64,000 nucleotides of DNA. Source: Streptomyces sp. HPF1205 (GTDB taxonomy: Bacteria > Actinomycetota > Actinomycetes > Streptomycetales > Streptomycetaceae). The notes beneath the pieces were generated by a model, which saw only the letters and a program-made list of their open reading frames with translations, did not search any database and was not told where the DNA came from. Shown piece after piece: positions 16,446-25,409 of the stretch (positions within the stretch are counted from its first letter, which is position 1; each line of letters starts with the position of its first letter). A program made the translations under genes and the position numbers. The stretch is taken from positions 20,894-84,893 of the forward strand of contig NZ_JAINVH010000036.1 of the NCBI RefSeq assembly GCF_020400825.1, in the 5' to 3' direction.

Positions 16446-17306
16446 TCAGCGCAGGGCGGCGGTGATCGCGTCGGCGAGGGTGGTGGTGGGCCGTCCGATC
16501 AGGCGGCGCAGGTCGCCGGTGTCGGTGAACAGTTCGCCGCGGCCCAGTCCGAGGTCGGAGTCGGCGAGGATCTGGGCCAGTTCGGCGGGCACGCCGGCGC
16601 CGGTCAGGGCCCGGGCGAACGCGTCTGCGGGGAGGTCGGTGTAGGTGATGGGCGCGCCGGTCGCGGCGGAGGCGGTGGCGGCCAGTTCGGCCAGGGTGAA
16701 GGCCTGGTCGCCGCCGAGCTCGTAGACGGCGCCGGTGTGGCCTTCGGTGGTCAGGACGACCGCGGCGGCCTCGGCGTAGTCGGTGCGGGCTGCGGCACTG
16801 ACCGTGCCCTTGCCGGCCGCTCCGAGGAAGGTGCCGTGCTGGAGGGCCGGCGGCAGTTGGTCGGTGTAGTTCTCCAGGTACCAGCTGTTGCGCAGCACCA
16901 CGGCCGGGGCGTTGCGTTCGCGCAGGTACTCCTCGGTGGCACGGTGGGTGGCGGCGAGGATCGTGCGGGCTGTGCCGGCCCGGGTCATGCTCGTGTACGC
17001 GACCAGGGACACCCCGGCGGTCAGTGCTGCGTCGATGGCGCGACGGTGATGGGCCAGGCGATCCTCCACGGGCATCGAGGCCGAGATCAGCAGTACCTTC
17101 TGCGCTCCCGTGAAGGCCACGGCAAGGCTGTCGGGGTCGGCGAAGTCCGCCCGGCGCGTCACGACACCGCGGTCGGCCAGGTCCTTGATCCTTGCGATGT
17201 CCCGGCCCGTGGCGACGATGTCCGCGGCCGGTACTCCCCGCCGCAGCAGCGCCTCGACGGTGAGCCGGCCTAGCTGGCCGGTGGCTCCGGTGACGACGAT
17301 GGACAT
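16446..17306 (-). CDS. NmrA/QOR2-like NAD(P)-binding oxidoreductase
   Basis: 286 residues. Members reduce quinones or sense NADP(H). Seen: the Rossmann motif MSIVVTGATGQLGRLTVEAL at the start, VLLISASMPVEDRLAHHRRA, LVAYTSMTRAG (catalytic-region strand) and VLRNSWYLENYTDQLPPAL, all as in bacterial QOR2-type enzymes. ATG at 17306 has GGGGAACC upstream. It is divergent from an HxlR regulator with 126 bases between, a pairing known from QorR/QorA-type systems where the regulator senses oxidants through a cysteine. Confidence 0.9.
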   Translation of the reverse strand: MSIVVTGATGQLGRLTVEALLRRGVPAADIVATGRDIARIKDLADRGVVTRRADFADPDSLAVAFTGAQKVLLISASMPVEDRLAHHRRAIDAALTAGVSLVAYTSMTRAGTARTILAATHRATEEYLRERNAPAVVLRNSWYLENYTDQLPPALQHGTFLGAAGKGTVSAAARTDYAEAAAVVLTTEGHTGAVYELGGDQAFTLAELAATASAATGAPITYTDLPADAFARALTGAGVPAELAQILADSDLGLGRGELFTDTGDLRRLIGRPTTTLADAITAALR

Positions 17307-17373
17307 GTGAGGTTCCCCATTTCTGCCGCGGCTTTCGCGGCGCGCCCCCACTCTGACCTGGAAACTCTCCATC

Positions 17374-17405
17374 GGTAAGTAGCCACTTTTTGGTAAGGTA
17401 ACCAC
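17374..17405. promoter_or_regulatory. Direct-repeat operator candidate between the reductase and HxlR genes
   Basis: GGTAAGTAGCCAC (17374-17386) is repeated as GGTAAGGTAACCAC (17392-17405), 18 bases apart, in the AT-rich centre of the intergenic region. HxlR-family regulators usually bind sites at this position of divergent pairs, so this is a likely binding site. Confidence 0.55.
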
Positions 17406-17432
17406 CCGGACGAAAGAAACGAGGTGGGAGCT

Positions 17433-17837
17433 GTGACGGCTGCCGAGACTGTGACCCAAGCGACATCGTCCTGGGACCCGTACGAGCAGGGCTGCCCGTC
17501 ACGGGACCTGCTCGACCGGATCGGCGACAAATGGTCGATCCTCGTTCTCGGCGAACTCGGGGAGCACGGGACATCCCGGTTCACCGAGCTGCGCAAGCGC
17601 CTGTCGGGGGTCAGCGAGAAGATGCTCACCCAGACGCTGCGCGCCCTCGAACGCGACGGCCTGGTCCTGCGAACAGTCCACCCGGAAGTGCCCGTGCGCG
17701 TCGAGTACGAGCTGACCCCCCTCGGGCACACCCTGCGCGGCCCCCTCAGGGGGCTCACGGAATGGTCCCTGCAGCACATGACCGAGGTCCTTGCAGCCCG
17801 CAAGGCATACAACACGCGCGCCGAGCAGACCGGCTGA
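17433..17837 (+). CDS. HxlR-family transcriptional regulator
   Basis: 134 residues, winged helix-turn-helix. Seen: QGCPSRDLLDRIGDKWSILV with the family cysteine near the start, FTELRKRLSGVSEKMLTQTL (recognition helix region), ALERDGLVLRTVHPEVPVRV and EYELTPLGHTL (wing and end). The GTG at 17433, with GGGAG before it, is preferred over a GTG three codons earlier. It probably represses itself and the divergent reductase and responds to quinones or reactive electrophiles through its cysteine (inference from the family). Confidence 0.92.
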   Translation: MTAAETVTQATSSWDPYEQGCPSRDLLDRIGDKWSILVLGELGEHGTSRFTELRKRLSGVSEKMLTQTLRALERDGLVLRTVHPEVPVRVEYELTPLGHTLRGPLRGLTEWSLQHMTEVLAARKAYNTRAEQTG

Positions 17838-18300
17838 GCCGCCCCCCACCCAGGGCAGCGCCCGGCACCGTGATCCGGACCTCCGCCACGACGGTGCCGG
17901 TCACCGATTCCTGGGCACCGGCCCCGACCGTAACCACCCGTGGTGAGCAGGACCCGGCCCAACAGCGTGGTACAGCTGGGCAAGGCCGGACCACACCCGC
18001 CAGTTGCAGTGCCTGTCCGGCCGGGCACCTGTGCACCCGCCGGTGATCCTGACCGGCGCCGTAGCCGTCACTGGCAGCAGACCCGATAGCCGCCCTGCGA
18101 GGGTTCACCAGCGGCGCAGGTCTTTAGGCCGGCCGGGGTCCTCCTCACGGCAGGCCGCAGTCCCGGACGAGGATGGCCGAGAAGGGGCCTGCCGACGGGC
18201 AGTTGTCGGCGGGATTGTGAGATTTACCCGCAAATGCCGCGTGAAGTCAGTACCTTTGGCGGTGGAACGACTACTCGTCGTGAAATTTGAGGGGGGACTT
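17838..18300. other. Intergenic stretch before the orphan nuclease-like gene
   Basis: About 460 bases. No supported gene. The last 90 bases are less GC-rich (GATTGTGAGATTTACC near 18216) and probably hold the promoter of the next gene. Confidence 0.4.
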
Positions 18301-19476
18301 ATGCCGCACTTCAACTACCAGTTCGTTGCCGGACGGCCCAACTGCCTTCCGGTCCTGGCCGCGGCGGGCATGGCGGGCCCGGGGGATCCGGCTCCGCGCC
18401 TGACCGCGCTGGCCAACTCCGCCGGAGCCGCGCTGGTGCCGAACATCGTCGGCGGGATCCCGGCTGCGGGGCTCGGCGCGATACCCGCGCTCGGCGGGTG
18501 CGCTCCGTACACGTGGGCGGCGCTGAACAATGCCGCCCTGCGCATAGGGCTGTACCCGCCAGGCGTTCACCCCGCCTACGAGGCCAACTGGCGACTGGCC
18601 ACCATGCGGATGGCCTGCTACACCGCCGCCGGAGGCCTGCTCACCCGCACCCCCATCCTCGCGACGCTGGACGCCGGTGAGAAGCGGCTGCTCAGCTACT
18701 GCATGGGGGTCACGCTCGCCGTCTACACCGCCGGCGTCACCGGATTCACCTTTCCTCGGCACCTGTCCAGGCACGCCGCCGCCTACGGCGCGGCGGGAGT
18801 GGGCTACACGCTGAACGGCGCATTCGCCGCCGCGAACCTGCCCGACATCGTCTTCTTCGACGTGGCGGCGGGGACGTGCCAGGTGTGGGAGGCGAAGGGA
18901 CGCGGTGTCGGAGCGCCGGGCGGCGGTTTCCCGGTCGCAAGCGTGAACGGCGTTCTGGACGGTGCCATCGACCAGACCAGGAAACTCGCCAGCGTGCTGA
19001 TCCCAGGCGGCGCCCTGACCGCCCCCAACGCGCGGATCGCGTCGGTGGCGCGGATCAACCCGGCAGACGGACGCTGGCACCTGCACGTCGCCGACCCGGC
19101 CCAAAAACGTCGCAGACAGGAAGGGGACCCGGTGGGCAAGGCCCAGTTCTACGAGGAGTTCTACCGTCCCTTCGTCGAGATGATCCTCGACAGCAGGAAC
19201 ACCCTCGACGCCGGGGGGCAGCAGTTCGTCGTCGCTCCAGTCCCGGGATCCCAGACCCTGGTGGGCGTGGACGCGCGCATCGTCGACCTGTTCCGCCAGG
19301 GCGTGAACCGCCGCCGCCGCACGGGAGAAACCTCCAACACCGGCGCGACCTCGGACGAGGTGTGCGACCGGATCGAGCAGTACATCGCCGAGGGCTACAC
19401 GCAGCCCGACGACGACACCCTCTACATCAGCCCCGAAGGCATCCTGACCCAGGCCGAGGAGGAAGACATCTTCTGA
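18301..19476 (+). CDS. Orphan protein with a PD-(D/E)XK-like motif
   Basis: 391 residues; no family recognised. ATG at 18301 has GAGGGGGG upstream; a GTG 15 bases earlier is less likely. The first 150 residues are Ala/Gly-rich and weakly hydrophobic (LVPNIVGGIPAAGLGAIPAL), without a classical signal peptide. At 180-200 the sequence LPDIVFFDVAAGTC then QVWEAKG has the layout of a PD-(D/E)XK nuclease core: Asp182 (or Asp187), then Glu197-x-Lys199 at the end of the next strand. A Gln/Arg-containing helix (DGAIDQTRKLASVLI) follows, as expected for that fold. The C-terminus is acidic. It is followed in frame by a truncated IS110 transposase. A nuclease-like role is an inference. Confidence 0.6.
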   Translation: MPHFNYQFVAGRPNCLPVLAAAGMAGPGDPAPRLTALANSAGAALVPNIVGGIPAAGLGAIPALGGCAPYTWAALNNAALRIGLYPPGVHPAYEANWRLATMRMACYTAAGGLLTRTPILATLDAGEKRLLSYCMGVTLAVYTAGVTGFTFPRHLSRHAAAYGAAGVGYTLNGAFAAANLPDIVFFDVAAGTCQVWEAKGRGVGAPGGGFPVASVNGVLDGAIDQTRKLASVLIPGGALTAPNARIASVARINPADGRWHLHVADPAQKRRRQEGDPVGKAQFYEEFYRPFVEMILDSRNTLDAGGQQFVVAPVPGSQTLVGVDARIVDLFRQGVNRRRRTGETSNTGATSDEVCDRIEQYIAEGYTQPDDDTLYISPEGILTQAEEEDIF

Positions 19477-19485
19477 GCCGCCCCG

Positions 19486-20322
19486 TTGCGCTCACTGGAA
19501 CTGGCCGACGAGATCACCGCCGAACTGACCGTGCTCGTCGGCTTCGACCAGGACCTCGCCGCCGAGGCCACCCGCACCTCCAACCGGATACGGGGCCTGC
19601 TCACCCAGTTCCACCCCAGCCTGGAACGCGTCCTCGGTCCCCGCCTGGACCACCAGGCCGTCACCTGGCTGCTGGAACGCCACGGATCCCCGGCCGCCCT
19701 GCGCAAAGCCGGCCGTCGCAGACTCGTCGAGCTGATCCGCCCCAAGGCCCCGCGCATGGCCACCCGGCTCATCGACGACGTCTTCGCCGCGCTCGACGAG
19801 CAGACCGTCGTCGTTCCGGGCACCGGCACCCTCGACATCGTGATCCCGTCCCCGGCCCGCTCGCTCGCTGCCGTCCACGAACAACGCCGAGCACTGGAAG
19901 CCCAGATCAACGAACTGCTGGAGGCCCACCCTCTTTCCCAGGTCCTGACGTCGCTGCCCGGCGTCGGCGTCAGGACCGCCGCAGTCCTCCTGGTCACCAT
20001 CGGCGACGGTGGCTCTTTCCCCAGCGCCGCCCACCTCGCCTCCTACGCCGGCCTCGCCCCGGCCACCAAGTCCTCAGGAACCTCCATCCACGGCGAACAC
20101 GCGCCCCGAGGCGGCAACCGGCAGCTCAAACGCGCGATGTCCCTGTCCGCGTTCGCCGCCCTGCACGACCCCGCCTCCCGCACCTACTACGACCGCTGCC
20201 GGACCCGCGGCAAAACCCACACACAAGCCCTCCTCCGCCTGGCCCGCCACCGCATCAGCGTCCTGTTCGCCATGTTCCGCGACGGCACCTTCTACGAACC
20301 CAGAACCCCACGACATGCTTGA
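19486..20322 (+). mobile_element. IS110-family transposase, 5'-truncated
   Basis: 278 residues of about 400. IS110 transposases have an N-terminal DEDD RuvC-like domain and a C-terminal transposase_20 domain with a catalytic serine. Here the DEDD part is missing; the frame begins LRSLELADEITAELTVLVGF. The C-terminal domain is complete: LTSLPGVGVRTAAVLLVTIG, FPSAAHLASYAGLAPATKSS and GNRQLKRAMSLSAFAALHDP. A TTG serves as nominal start. It lies directly after the stop of the orphan gene and in the same frame, so an IS insertion or deletion joint is at 19477. Confidence 0.85.
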
Positions 20323-20456
20323 CGAAAGACATAGAGGCACCCCCCGGCCCAGACGCACCGGCTCGGTGTAGCGCCGGCCGCGGGCAGAGACGCGCCCGCC
20401 AACCCTGCGGAAAGGCTGCTGATCGAAGGCCCCCACAGACCGTTGGGCCGGGTCGA

Positions 20457-21728
20457 TCAGGTCTGCGCGTCGAACGCTGTGTTGATCGCCGCTCGGAGCT
20501 GGAGCCAGGTGGGCTCTTCTGCCGTCGCGGCGTAAACCGTTGCCAGATCGTCCGAGTTCCAGGTGCGGGCTCCGTCTGTGAGGACGAGGTGCTCTTCCAG
20601 TTCGCCACCGTCAGGAACCTCGGACGTCGCAGCGAGGAACTCCGAGACCGCTGCGACCGCGGCCGTGGACACGTCCGTATCCTCCGCGGCGCGGGTCTCC
20701 TCAGGGTCGGACCGCACGGACACGAGCACGAGTTCGCCGGCACCGCTCGCGAAGACGAGCTCGCCTGCCGCCGTGGCGGCCAGCGCGGACACAGCGGATC
20801 CGGCCAGTACGTCGTGCTCGACCACGCGGGAGGTTTCGATGTCGACCTCGACCAGGTCTCCGGCAGGTGTTCCGACCCACAGGACGCCGGGCCGAGCTCC
20901 GAAGGCGAGGTTGTGCCGCGACCAGGCGTGCATCCGGTCCAGCCACTCCTGCGGATAGGGGTAGCCGGGGCTGGGCTCGCCGAGGGTCGTCGCCAGGACG
21001 CGCTGAAGCGACGGGAACGCGAACACCTCAAGCGTGTTCTCATAGGCGTTGCCCCTGACCGCGAAATGACGTCCGTCCGCGCTGAAAAGGGGTGTCTCGT
21101 AACCATCGCAGTCCAAGATCAGGGCCCGTCGCAGCAGACGCATCACACCGGGTACGGCCCCGGGATCGACCCGCGCGAACAGGCCGTGCGTCGCGCCCTG
21201 ATCGCTGCTCAGCGTGACCACCAGTCCGCCGCCGGGGTGCTGGGCCACACCGGTGTCCCATGGCGGGCTCGAACTGACAGTCCCCGTAGCCAGGTCGACA
21301 GCATCAGAGCTGCCCCACCCGTCGTCGGAGGACGGCGATGCCCACAGCGTCCTGCCGTCCGGGCTGAACGCCACACTGCGGTAGCCGGCGACAGGGGGAA
21401 CACCGCCCACCCCGGAAAGCCCGGAAGGAGTCCACTGCACCACGCCGCACTCGCCGCCTGCCACGACCAGCCGCGGCTCGTCGGGATGCCAGGCCAGTGC
21501 GGGCGTCCGCTCGATCCGCTCCCAGCCGAAGGCATCACCGTAACCATCCGATCCGGCACCGACACAGCCGAGTTCGCGCAACTGCCCCGCCTCGCAGCTC
21601 CATACATGAACCGTCGGACGCTCTCCATCCAGGCCGGCCACCAAAGGAAGGCGTGGATGGCACACCAAGCGCTCGACAGGACATCCACTGCTGACCCGCA
21701 CACGCGCCACGGCCTCAAGATCAGTCAC
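20457..21728 (-). CDS. WD40-like beta-propeller protein
   Basis: 423 residues from a GTG at 21728. Several blade-like repeats can be seen: LVCHPRLPLVAGLDGERPTV, ALAWHPDEPRLVVAGGECGV, SVAFSPDGRTLWASPSS, PLFSADGRHFAVRGNAYENT and NLAFGARPGVLWVGTPAGDL, each a hydrophobic strand with a following turn as in WD40 proteins. No signal peptide, so probably cytosolic and used as a binding platform. Function unknown; neighbours give no hint (an IS110 remnant on one side, decayed sequence on the other). Confidence 0.8.
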   Translation of the reverse strand: MTDLEAVARVRVSSGCPVERLVCHPRLPLVAGLDGERPTVHVWSCEAGQLRELGCVGAGSDGYGDAFGWERIERTPALAWHPDEPRLVVAGGECGVVQWTPSGLSGVGGVPPVAGYRSVAFSPDGRTLWASPSSDDGWGSSDAVDLATGTVSSSPPWDTGVAQHPGGGLVVTLSSDQGATHGLFARVDPGAVPGVMRLLRRALILDCDGYETPLFSADGRHFAVRGNAYENTLEVFAFPSLQRVLATTLGEPSPGYPYPQEWLDRMHAWSRHNLAFGARPGVLWVGTPAGDLVEVDIETSRVVEHDVLAGSAVSALAATAAGELVFASGAGELVLVSVRSDPEETRAAEDTDVSTAAVAAVSEFLAATSEVPDGGELEEHLVLTDGARTWNSDDLATVYAATAEEPTWLQLRAAINTAFDAQT

Positions 21729-22140
21729 GCCGACACCCTAGCCATGGGTACTGACATACCAGTCGGCGAGCAGCTCTACGACAACGTTATGGCCCGTATC
21801 GGCCGGGTGTGGTCCGGGGGCTGCGGGCAGGCGTCCACCTCTTCGGGCATGGCCCAGCTGGTAGTGGCGGTGAGCGCTGCGCATCGGCCAGATCGTCGCC
21901 GGTTCAACGGACCGATTCCGTCCCCACCCTTCCAGCCCCGCCGGCACCCCCACCGACAAAGAACTCTTCTCCGAGAGCGGTATGGGCCCGGTGCACCTGA
22001 TGCTGCCGACCCTCACAGCGGGCGGTGCCGGAACGCCGGGCCTGACCCGGGGCACACCGAGATGACAGAAGGACGGCGTTCCGGCCCACGGTCGCCGACG
22101 GCATCCCCGGGCCAGAACCATCGAATCCCGCGACCCTCGT
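21729..22140. other. Intergenic stretch with possible relics
   Basis: No supported gene. A plus-strand frame reads GTPTDKELFSESGMGPVHLM to a stop near 22065 and a minus-strand one reads HNVVVELLADWYVSTHG near 21740-21790; both look like protein but match nothing I know and lack starts. Confidence 0.35.
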
Positions 22141-22479
22141 GAGATCAGCAAATCGGCGCACCGCGCGTCCGAGGACGACGTAGGACGGGGTCGATGCGGA
22201 CGAACGAGGGCGCTCGCCGGTCATGCCCTTCCCGGAACGATTGAGCGCGCGTGGCCGGCCGTCAACGACCTCCTCGGTGTACCACGGGACCCGGTCCACG
22301 CCGACCGCCACCACGACGTCCGCGCCGTGGAGTAGCGTGTCCAGGCGCCGCGGGCCGGCCGTGTCGGCGCCGACGACCACGAGGTCGAACCGGGCATCTG
22401 CGGCGTCCTGCCCGAACTTCTGCTCGGCCGCGTCGGAGCGGAATCCGGCGCGTGTGGGGTCCCTCGGGTTCTCGTACAT
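22141..22479 (-). pseudogene. Unknown protein fragment
   Basis: From an ATG at 22479: MYENPRDPTRAGFRSDAAEQ, then FDLVVVGADTAGPRRLDTLL and HGADVVVAVGVDRVPWYTEE. The codon use and the alternating strand/helix pattern look real, but the frame then runs into low-quality sequence, and I cannot name the family. It reads away from the M48 protease gene, and the two would share the region 22480-22579. Confidence 0.35.
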
Positions 22480-22525
22480 GGTGTCCCGGTGGCCACGCCA
22501 CTCATCGCGCGCGGGGTACGTGCAG

Positions 22526-22531
22526 TATGAT
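22526..22531 (+). promoter_or_regulatory. Possible -10 element of the M48 gene
   Basis: TATGAT preceded by TGCAG, an extended -10-like sequence about 50 bases before the start codon at 22580. No good -35 is visible. Confidence 0.35.
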
Positions 22532-22579
22532 CCGACGCCCGGGTTTCCGGTGCCGCGCAGGTAAGTCCCGGGGGGGAAC

Positions 22580-23923
22580 ATGATCGACGACACTTCCGTG
22601 CCGATATCCGGGCCGGTTTCGATGGGACCGTCGGCGGGGGACACCCCCGTGCGGACGTGCCCCCGGTGCGGTGAAGCGGTGCCCGCCGACCCACGCTTCG
22701 TGGTGTGGTGCGCGGCCTGTGGCTGGAACACCGATCCGCAGCCGCCGGACGCGCCCAAAGGGCGCTTGGAGGGCCGACGCCACCGGTTGGCCGTGCGGCA
22801 CGGCGAGCAGTTGTACGGCCGCATGCAGGACGAGCTGACCGGCAAGGATGCGGCCGGGCCGCGCCTGGACGCGGCGGGGGTCGCCGCGTACGTCCTCGCC
22901 TGGGCCGTTCACCTCGTCACGGGCGCCATCGCGGTCGCCGGCCTCCTGCTGATCGTGCTCGGCCTGCCGGCCTTCCCGCCGGTCCTGCTCGGCTGTGTGC
23001 TGCTGCTCCTGGTCGCCGCGCTGCGGCCGCGGTTGGGCCGGCCGCCCAAGCACGCCGTGACGGTCGAGCGCGAGGCCGCGCCCGAGTTGTACGCCCTGCT
23101 CGACCGGGTGGCCGCCGAGGCCGGCACGCGCGGTGCCGACCTCGTCGTCCTGGACGCGCGGGGCAATGCCGGCGTCAGCGAGTACGGGCTTCGGCGGCGC
23201 CGCCTGCTGCGTATCGGCCTACCCCTGTGGCACATCCTGACCCCGCAGCAGCGGGTGGCCGTCCTCGGGCACGAGTTCGGGCACTACGCGAACGGCGACA
23301 CCCGCCGGGGGCTGGTCGTCGGCACGGCGCTGAACACGTTGAGCGTCTGGTATTACGTGCTGCGGCCCGGGTCAGCCAGGGGGCGCACACTGGCACAGAC
23401 CGTGGCCGCCTGGTTGATCGCGGTGCCATGGCTGGCGGCCGCCGGGTTGCTGCGCCTGCTCGACCGGCTCACCCTGCGTGCGTCGCAGCGCGCCGAGTAC
23501 CGCGCGGACGCCGCGGCCGCCCGGATAGGTTCAGGAGCGGCCGCTGCGGCTGCCTTGGACCGGATGCACCTGCTGGACGCGGTCGGCCACGAACTGCGCC
23601 GCCAGGCGATCCTGGCCCGTACCAGGAACAAGGGCGCCGACCCAAAGGTGATCGAGGCGAACCTGTGGCAGAGCCTTGCCGATCACGCCGACGGCATCAC
23701 CGAACACGAACACGAGCGCCTGCGCCGGGTCAGTGCCCTGCGCGGCCACAGCACCGACTCCACCCACCCGCCGACCCACCTGCGCACCGCCCTCCTCGCG
23801 TCCGCAGCCGACCTGCCCGCGGCGACGGCCCTCGACGCCGGGCGGATCGCAGCGATCGACGCGGAGCTCGCGGCCCCCGGCCGGGAACTGGCCAAGCGGA
23901 CACTGCGGGACCTGCATCTGTGA
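22580..23923 (+). CDS. M48-family membrane metallopeptidase with zinc ribbon
   Basis: 447 residues. M48 proteases such as HtpX degrade membrane proteins under stress. Seen: an N-terminal zinc ribbon CPRCGEAVPADPRF and WCAACGW (about 34-53), two membrane helices at about 115-155 (ITAVAGLLLIVLGLPAF region), the catalytic zinc motif VLGHEFGHYANGDTRRGL (HEFGH, about 231-235), two more helices around 260-295 and the third-ligand region RASQRAEYRADAAAARIG (about 309). ATG at 22580 follows a run of G (GGGGGGGAAC), a strong site. Good length and all active-site parts are present. Confidence 0.9.
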   Translation: MIDDTSVPISGPVSMGPSAGDTPVRTCPRCGEAVPADPRFVVWCAACGWNTDPQPPDAPKGRLEGRRHRLAVRHGEQLYGRMQDELTGKDAAGPRLDAAGVAAYVLAWAVHLVTGAIAVAGLLLIVLGLPAFPPVLLGCVLLLLVAALRPRLGRPPKHAVTVEREAAPELYALLDRVAAEAGTRGADLVVLDARGNAGVSEYGLRRRRLLRIGLPLWHILTPQQRVAVLGHEFGHYANGDTRRGLVVGTALNTLSVWYYVLRPGSARGRTLAQTVAAWLIAVPWLAAAGLLRLLDRLTLRASQRAEYRADAAAARIGSGAAAAAALDRMHLLDAVGHELRRQAILARTRNKGADPKVIEANLWQSLADHADGITEHEHERLRRVSALRGHSTDSTHPPTHLRTALLASAADLPAATALDAGRIAAIDAELAAPGRELAKRTLRDLHL

Positions 23924-23924
23924 A

Positions 23925-24320
23925 GCACACCTGCAGCACCTCCACCAGGCCGTCGGCGTGCAGCAGGACCGGCGGCGGATGCCCGGCACCGGCCACCACC
24001 AGGCGGTGCGCGATCGGGTCATGGATGGCATATACGCAGGTTGCTACGTGGTCCGGCCCGAGTCGCTGGGCGTGCTCATCCAGGTGTCGAAGAAGCTTGT
24101 CGGGTGTCTCGGCGAGCCCGGACAGGCTCTGCACGGTGGTGCGCAGCTGGCCCATGATCGCCGCCGACGTCATGGAGTGCCCCATCACGTCGCCGACCAC
24201 CAGCGCCACCCGGCTGCCGGGCAGCGGGATCGCGTCGTACCAGTCGCCGCCGACCCGGGCCGACTCGGCGGCCGACAGGTAACGGCTGGCCAACCGCACG
24301 CCGGTGGGCTGCGGCGGCCT
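23925..24320 (-). pseudogene. SpoIIE-type phosphatase fragment, both ends lost
   Basis: About 130 residues of the PP2C core: RLASRYLSAAESARVGGDWY, ALVVGDVMGHSMTSAAIMGQ, CVYAIHDPIAHRLVVAGAGH and PPPVLLHADGLVEVL. The N-terminal sensor part and the C-terminal YSDGLVE/DDATLL half are missing; the 3' side runs into the end of the M48 gene. Unlike the intact copy at 9835 this cannot be active. Confidence 0.7.
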
Positions 24321-24426
24321 CATCCATGCTCATGCCGAACTGCAAGGGCCCGACGCCCTCCAGTGGCCTGAGCATCCAGACCGACCGAGCGCCTGCGGCG
24401 GTCTCCTGAGAGCCTTGCGACGTCAT
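24315..24426 (-). pseudogene. N-terminal fragment of an unknown Streptomyces protein
   Basis: An ATG at 24426 opens MTSQGSQETAAGARS, VWMLRPLEGVGPLQFGMSMD and EAAAAH, then switches to the phosphatase fragment. The LRPLEGVGPLxFGMS start is a pattern I know from Streptomyces proteins of unknown function. It overlaps the end of the LysR frame, which marks a rearrangement joint. Confidence 0.4.
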
Positions 24427-25339
24427 CGTCCGCCGGCACGCGCAGTCCGTCCTGCGGGGCGCACGGCACGGCGGGTTCGCGGGGGTCCGAGGGGGGCGCG
24501 GGCCGGCGCTGCCTGAGCGCGGCGGTCACGAACGCGGCGACCATCGGCCGGCGGTCCTGCCGGTTCCAGGCGAGTACGAGGCGGCTGGGCGGGGCGTCGG
24601 CCACGGGGACGCAGGTCAGGCCGGGCGGGAGCGGTTCGACCAGCGAGCGGGGCAGCACCGCGATCGTCCGGCCGAGCGTGATCATGTGGAGGAGCTGGAC
24701 GACGTCGGCGACCTCGGGGCCGGTGCCGTTCCCTGCGGGGACGCCTTTCCAGGACGGCAGCGTCTCGCCCTCCAGGTCGGACAGGCACACCGAGGGCTGC
24801 CCGGCCAGGCGGTGACCGGCGGGGACGACGACCACCCGGCCCTCGGTGTGCAGCGTCTCGTGGGCGAGGCCGTCGAGGTCGTCGAAGGGCACGTAGAGCA
24901 GACCGACGTCGGCCCGGCCGTCGCGCAGGAAGTCGGTGCGGTCGGCGGGGCCGCTGAAGAGGATGTCCACCTGGCGGGCGTCGGGCCGGTGGGCGTACTC
25001 GGCCAGGAGCCCGGACAGCAGGCCGGCGTCGCCGCCGGGTTTGAGCACGAGCCGCAGGGGCGCGTGGGTCTCGCCGGCGCGCCGGGCGTTGCGGACGGCG
25101 GCGCCGACCGCGTCGAGGGCGTGCCGTCCGTGCTCCCGCAGTGCCTCCCCGGCCGGGGTGAGGGCGACGTGCCGGCTGCTGCGGACGAACAGCGGCACGC
25201 CGAGCCGGGTCTCGATCCGCCGGATCGCCTTCGACAGCGCCGGCTGGGCGATCGAGAGCCGGGCGGCGGCGCGGCCGAAGTGCAGTTCGTCGGCCACCGC
25301 GAGGACGTACTCCAGCTCCCGGGTCTCCAGTTCAACCAT
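24320..25339 (-). CDS. LysR-family transcriptional regulator
   Basis: 339 residues; normal members have about 300, and the last 35 or so overlap the fragment at 24315-24426 and look like read-through after a lost stop. Seen: MVELETRELEYVLAVADELH, FGRAAARLSIAQPALSKAIR (helix-turn-helix, about 20-40) and the periplasmic-binding-like sensor domain with VDILFSGPADRTDFLRDGRA, VGLLYVPFDDLDGLAHETLH. ATG at 25339 is preferred to a GTG two codons earlier. It is divergent from the gene at 25410, its most likely target. Confidence 0.9.
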   Translation of the reverse strand: MVELETRELEYVLAVADELHFGRAAARLSIAQPALSKAIRRIETRLGVPLFVRSSRHVALTPAGEALREHGRHALDAVGAAVRNARRAGETHAPLRLVLKPGGDAGLLSGLLAEYAHRPDARQVDILFSGPADRTDFLRDGRADVGLLYVPFDDLDGLAHETLHTEGRVVVVPAGHRLAGQPSVCLSDLEGETLPSWKGVPAGNGTGPEVADVVQLLHMITLGRTIAVLPRSLVEPLPPGLTCVPVADAPPSRLVLAWNRQDRRPMVAAFVTAALRQRRPAPPSDPREPAVPCAPQDGLRVPADDDVARLSGDRRRRSVGLDAQATGGRRALAVRHEHG

Positions 25340-25409
25340 GCCCACAGGTTATCGCCGAAGAGCGAACGGGTCTTGGACGCGGGCGGCCCGATCGGTCGAG
25401 AATCGCACC

